Origin: Apiospora phragmitis
Lineage: Eukaryota; Ascomycota; Sordariomycetes; Amphisphaeriales; Apiosporaceae
DNA length: 64,000 nt
Reading direction: 5' to 3'
Assembly (NCBI GenBank): GCA_038363925.1
Contig: JAQQWL010000005.1
Span: 3,162,001 to 3,226,000 of the forward strand
The notes beneath the pieces were generated by a model, which made no database searches, was not told where the DNA came from, and saw only the letters and a list, made by a program, of their open reading frames with translations. Position 1 is the stretch's first letter; each line of letters begins with the position of its first letter. Shown one piece after another: positions 60,234-64,000 of this stretch. A program made the translations under genes and the position numbers.

Positions 60234-61885
60234 ATGATGGACAAGCTCAGCTTTGAGATCATCTCCCTCATTTTGGACCATTTGCCCAAGTTCAAATATG
60301 GCTTTTGCATAGCGCCTTATGCAACCATCTCACGACAATGGCAGGCAGTTGTTGAGTCACGCACGTTCGCACGCGTCTGTGTGGTGGATCTGGACGACTT
60401 CAAGTCTATTTTCTCGGCATCGTCCTATCGCCCAGCAGCGTTACGCAAACTCGAATTCGAGGTCGGCCTGCCCAGCGACGGCGACACGCGCGCGCATCAT
60501 CTTCAAAACCAGGCGGCAGCCCTCGCCGCTATCACCTTACTCTTGGACGGGCTGGCGGCTTGCGAGTCTAGGTTACATGATGGCTGTCATATCTGCACTC
60601 CAAGCATGGGCCCCATCAACCTTCGGCTCGGCTATTATCTAGAGGAAGCAGAGGACTGTAAGGTAGCAGCAGCGGACTGTGAGAAATCAGCAGCAATCAA
60701 GCGATATCTCAAATTCCAGGAGGAAGAGGTGAGAGCTCTTCCAAAGAACCGTTGTGTCTCGCGCTTTAGGATTCGAGCCAAAGCGGGCGAAGCGCAGCAT
60801 CCCCTCACGTCATGTCAACTCGCTACCTGCTTCACCGGCTTCCAGGTATTTGAGCTACAGTACTGGGATCCGCCCGTGAAGAGGTCAACGCTGCGAAAGG
60901 CTAATCGATCTGCGCTGGCTGATGGCATCACGATCCTCGGCCAGCTACCGCACCTATCAAAGCTGCAAATTGTGCGCGTTGCAATAGGGAGCCACCTAAC
61001 CACGCTTTTGAGAATACCTGCCTGGAGTATGATGATGAGGCAGGCAGCGCGGTTGACTTGCTATGCGAAGCTATCCGAAAGCTGGCCCAGAATGGTCCCC
61101 TCGGAGAGTTGAAGTTGCGAGACGGATTCATCTCGCCTGATCTCTTCCGAAATCGGCGTCAGCGGCCGGCTACTGGCCATCGCGATCAAGAAGAAAAGTA
61201 AATGGAGTGGCCTTCACTACAACGCTTGGAGATCGATGTCGGCCTCGTCGCACCGAGCGGTCGGTGGTACTATACGGGTGACAAGAACGGCGTCAAGCCG
61301 GGACGTCCTTGGATGGATGATCCCTACCCTTCTGATGATAGTGCAGACGACGACGACGAAGACGAAAGTGAAAGCAAGCCTGACGTGGACCCCAGCTCTG
61401 AAGCCCTCAGTGAGGCCGATGTAGACGATTGGGGCAGGGACGCCAAAGCGAACGGCGACGAGCCATGGCATCAATGGCGCACCATGCCAGACCCCGTGGA
61501 ATTTGACCCCCTAGCCATCGATCTGGTGGCGGCGGTAAAGCGGATGCCGCGGCTCAAGACTTGTGGCTTCCGGTTAAGCCCGACTTTCGATGGAACCTAT
61601 CTCGATACGACCCTCGCTATCTCTCTTGAGTGCGCCGAGGCGGGCGCTCTTCTTCCGTATAAGTCAATCAAAAAAGACATGAGTTGTAAGAAAGGTAACA
61701 AGCACCTGACAGCGCGTCGCTGGAGCATCCAGATCGGTGAAGATACGACATGGGAGGTGCCAGAGGAGTTGCGCGCGAAATGCACTGAATGGGTTGGGCC
61801 CTATGGCAAAATTGAGATGCGGCGGATTGGTGATTACGGCTACAATACCGATGATGATAATCTTGATTCCTCGTCTTCAATCTAG
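60234..61885 (+). CDS. F-box-like protein, with one frame break and an in-frame stop
   Basis: Probable substrate adaptor of an SCF ubiquitin ligase. The N-terminus (MMDKLSFEIISLILDHLPKF, then ATISRQWQAVVESRTFARV) is a degenerate F-box. The rest is a leucine-rich-like region (LQYWDPP, ITILGQLPHLSKLQIVRVAI, WPSLQRLEIDVG) and an acidic stretch (SDDSADDDDEDES, about 61,335-61,375). Near 60,985 the frame slips by one at an AGGG run: VRVAI continues as REPPNHAFENTCLEYDDEAG. A TAA at 61199-61201 then interrupts before MEWPSLQ. The first looks like a missing base; the second could be a further indel nearby or true loss. The gene may be a pseudogene. Confidence 0.65.
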
Positions 61886-62061
61886 GTTCCTCGGATTATG
61901 GGTACAGTACCTCGGAATCTAGTTTCATGGGATAGCCTTTTATTATTATGACACGCCAGCATATCGAAACAGCGGGGGCGATGGCTTCTGTTCGGGAACA
62001 AATAGCAAAAGCAAGTTAACTATTTCGAGAACAGCACACCATTGCGGAGGTCAGTCCCTCA

Positions 62062-63219
62062 TCATCTGCTGCCCGGGAGCTCCGAAAGCCAACCCTCGGT
62101 GTCCTCGGTGACTGTGTTCTCCACCGCGCACTTGTTCATATCGGCGATCGGCTGCGTCTTCAGCACCCCCTGCACCCCGGGGCTGCCGCAGCCATGGAAC
62201 ATGCAAGAGCTATTGAGAGCTCGCTGCAGCGAATCGCCCTTCCAGCCGAAGACGTAGTCGGCGTGGGTACCGTACCCCTTGCTATCCATAAACGACCAGA
62301 CGAACGGCTGCGATTCATCCGCGGGCCACATGTCGGCAAACATGCTCGTGTTCCACATGGTCTCGTACGCGAGCTGCGGGACCTTGACCGGGTGCGACTC
62401 CGGGCACTTGTCCACGTTGAGGAACCCCCCGTCGCCCGGGGGCTTGGTGTTGTACATGTGCGACTGGTGGTCCGGGCTGTCGAGGTTCACGCCGTCCCAG
62501 CACGTCGGGAAGTGGTGGATCGCCATGATGCCCGCGGGGCACGGCCGCGCGGGGAGCTCGTACGTCTCGTGGCTGCGCGTTAGGATGTCCTCGAGGCAGG
62601 TGTAGCGCAGGCCGGGCTGGCGCTGCGCGTCGCTGAGGTTGGTGATCGTGGGGCTGCCGACGGTCATGCGGAAGCCCTGGGGGAAGAAAGGGAGTACGGG
62701 CGTTAGTCTCTGCTACTTCTAGTCTTTGATACGGGGTTCCGTGTCCGGTTACAGGGCACTCCTGGTGGTGCCGCCGCCACCACTACTTACCGGCTTGAAA
62801 GCGCTGATATACTCGTCCCCGTCCGTCTCGAAGTCCCGCTCGGTGTAGTAAATCGTCATCCCCCCCTTGATGTCGCGCGCGTCGCGGCCCTCGTACCCGA
62901 GCTGGGCGTTGGGGTATTGCGGCACGCGCTTGTAGGAGCCGTTGGTGGGGTGCCGGAAGTACAGCACGGCAGTCCAGTAGTTGGAGAAGTCCTCGCTGTA
63001 AGTGCAGGTCGTGCACGTCGCCTGCTCGCCGATGTCCCCCGCCATGCTCGCGTTGAAGGCGTTGCCGCCGACGATCTGGTGCACGTGGGCCGAGGGGACC
63101 TGGCCGGGCTCGACCAGCGGGTCTAGGCGCTGCGACGAGACGGTGGCGCAGCCGAAGCGGAGGGCGGCTTCGGAGAGGCTGGCGGCTTGGAGGAGCAGGA
63201 GGGGAGGGAGGCGGTGCAT
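62062..63219 (-). CDS. Secreted DUF1996 protein
   Basis: Function unknown; the family is secreted by many fungi and includes proteins tied to carbohydrate-rich niches. Two exons, 63219-62791 and 62676-62062, join in phase (about 347 residues). The start gives a signal peptide (MHRLPPLLLLQAASLSEA). Family motifs: RLDPLVEPGQVPSAHVHQIV, GGNAFN, TCTTCTYSEDFSNYW, GGMTIYY, GFRMTVGSP, CPAGIMAIHHFPTCWDG, SHMYNTKPPG, FVWSFMDSKGYGTHADYVFG and CMFHGCG. His and Cys spacing is as expected. No frame problem. Confidence 0.9.
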
Positions 63220-63678
63220 TTTCGATGTATGTGTCTTTTTGTGAAATTTCTCTAAAAGTCTAGAGGATTGGTGCGACAAGTAACTAGCTACGCGTAGGTC
63301 CAGGAAAAGCAGTTAACGATGTTCAAGATGCGCTCTGCAATCCGGCGCGGTGTCTTTCAGGCTATTTGTATCAAGAAGCATACATCGACGGGGAGGCTTC
63401 CATCCAATGGATTGTGCGAGATAAGTGCCGACGTAACATTCATATACCAGATGCGTCTTGATTGGATGGCCGTTACGAGTATAGATTGGGAAGGGATTAT
63501 GTAAATTAACAACGCCGCTCGGCATGTTATAACGTCCACGGTTGGGAGTGCCAAATGATAGGAGATCGATACTGAACCCCTGAACTGACTGCGAACTCGC
63601 CACGCATTATCCAGATTCGTCGGCACGCTTATCTGGTTAATTACTTGTAATTAACGACATCCACCCCGCCGTATTCCA
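63220..63678. other. Intergenic
   Basis: Between the DUF1996 start and the GH28 stop, both on the minus strand; contains the DUF1996 promoter. No gene supported. Confidence 0.4.
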
Positions 63679-64000
63679 TCAATTGAAGCCCTTGTATTTA
63701 TCCGTGCAGGTCAGGTCTAATGATGTCCTGTCCATGTTCAGACAGTAAACATCCCGCGTGCCGTTGGGGCTCATGACGTCGATATCTTCAGCGCGGATAT
63801 TGGAGCACGCCTTATCGGAGCTACAGGCGAGCGCGCCAATAAGGGGCTGGTACTTCTTGCTCGTGCGCCCCCGAAACCTCTCGAAGACGATGTCCGAAAT
63901 GGTCAGCGGGCTCGGGTACTCGAGACAGAGCGTCAAGTTCTTCTGGCCGTAGCACTGGTCGATCTCGATGGTGTAGTCGACGTTGTCGATGACCATGCCG
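63679..64000 (-). CDS. GH28 exopolygalacturonase, C-terminal part
   Basis: Pectin-degrading enzyme; only the last ~106 residues are in the window and the gene runs past 64000. DNVDYTIEIDQCYGQKNLTL, PSPLTISDIVFERFRG and CSNIRAEDIDVMSPNG match the last beta-helix coils of fungal exopolygalacturonases. The catalytic Asp residues lie outside the window. The stop is at 63679-63681. Confidence 0.8.
   Translation of the reverse strand, partial: GMVIDNVDYTIEIDQCYGQKNLTLCLEYPSPLTISDIVFERFRGRTSKKYQPLIGALACSSDKACSNIRAEDIDVMSPNGTRDVYCLNMDRTSLDLTCTDKYKGFN

Noticed and set aside
1..64000. Secondary-metabolite or other biosynthetic gene cluster
   Set aside because: An MFS transporter and scattered enzymes occur, but no PKS, NRPS, terpene synthase or pathway regulator is present.

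Overview
This is nuclear DNA of a filamentous ascomycete (Pezizomycotina, probably a Sordariomycete). The genes are GC-rich, with many short GT-AG introns and fungal branch-point signals. The gene content is fungal: GH7, GH125 and GH5 enzymes, a HET-domain protein, STAND-type proteins, a GRIP-domain golgin, Lunapark and Kha1. There is an intron-containing tRNA-Lys and a lone dispersed 5S rRNA gene. A ~19 kb AT-rich island carries the typical mark of repeat-induced point mutation (RIP): CA/TG are almost gone, CG is kept, and stop codons replace glutamine codons.

Layout. 1-20,000 is a gene-rich arm: 3' part of an MFS transporter (+), Lunapark ER-shaping protein (-), GRIP golgin (+), tRNA-Lys(CUU), Kha1-type K+/H+ antiporter (+), a GH125 exo-alpha-1,6-mannosidase (-), and a divergently transcribed GH7 endoglucanase (+). 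20,000-35,100 is an accessory stretch: a decayed HET-domain gene, a 5S rRNA gene, a small Met-rich secreted protein, a LINE remnant, two unrecognised genes overlapping tail to tail, a GH5 beta-mannanase (-), and a broken STAND/ankyrin-family gene. 35,100-54,240 is the RIP island. I resolved it into a Ty1/copia family (seven ~207-bp LTRs, gag and pol fossils on both strands), two sister pogo/Fot-like elements in opposite orientation inserted in a copia gag, a second-family solo LTR inside one of them, and a third pogo-like element. 54,450-64,000 is gene-rich again: a DUF7708 STAND-like protein (-), an AAA+ ATPase (+), an F-box protein (+), a DUF1996 secreted protein (-) and the C-terminus of a GH28 exopolygalacturonase (-).

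Functional themes. One group is secreted polysaccharide enzymes (GH125, GH7, GH5, DUF1996, GH28), which suits a plant-biomass or plant-associated lifestyle. The other is putative self/non-self recognition genes (HET, Helo-like N-terminal STAND, DUF7708 protein) placed around the transposon island. I see no secondary-metabolite cluster, no CRISPR array and no bacterial-type operon.

Caution. At least eight genes keep their family sequence but change frame by one base, usually at a short run of one base. This looks more like uncorrected indels in the assembly than real decay. The HET gene also has in-frame stops and is more likely a true pseudogene. Exon borders were assigned by eye from splice signals and reading frame.
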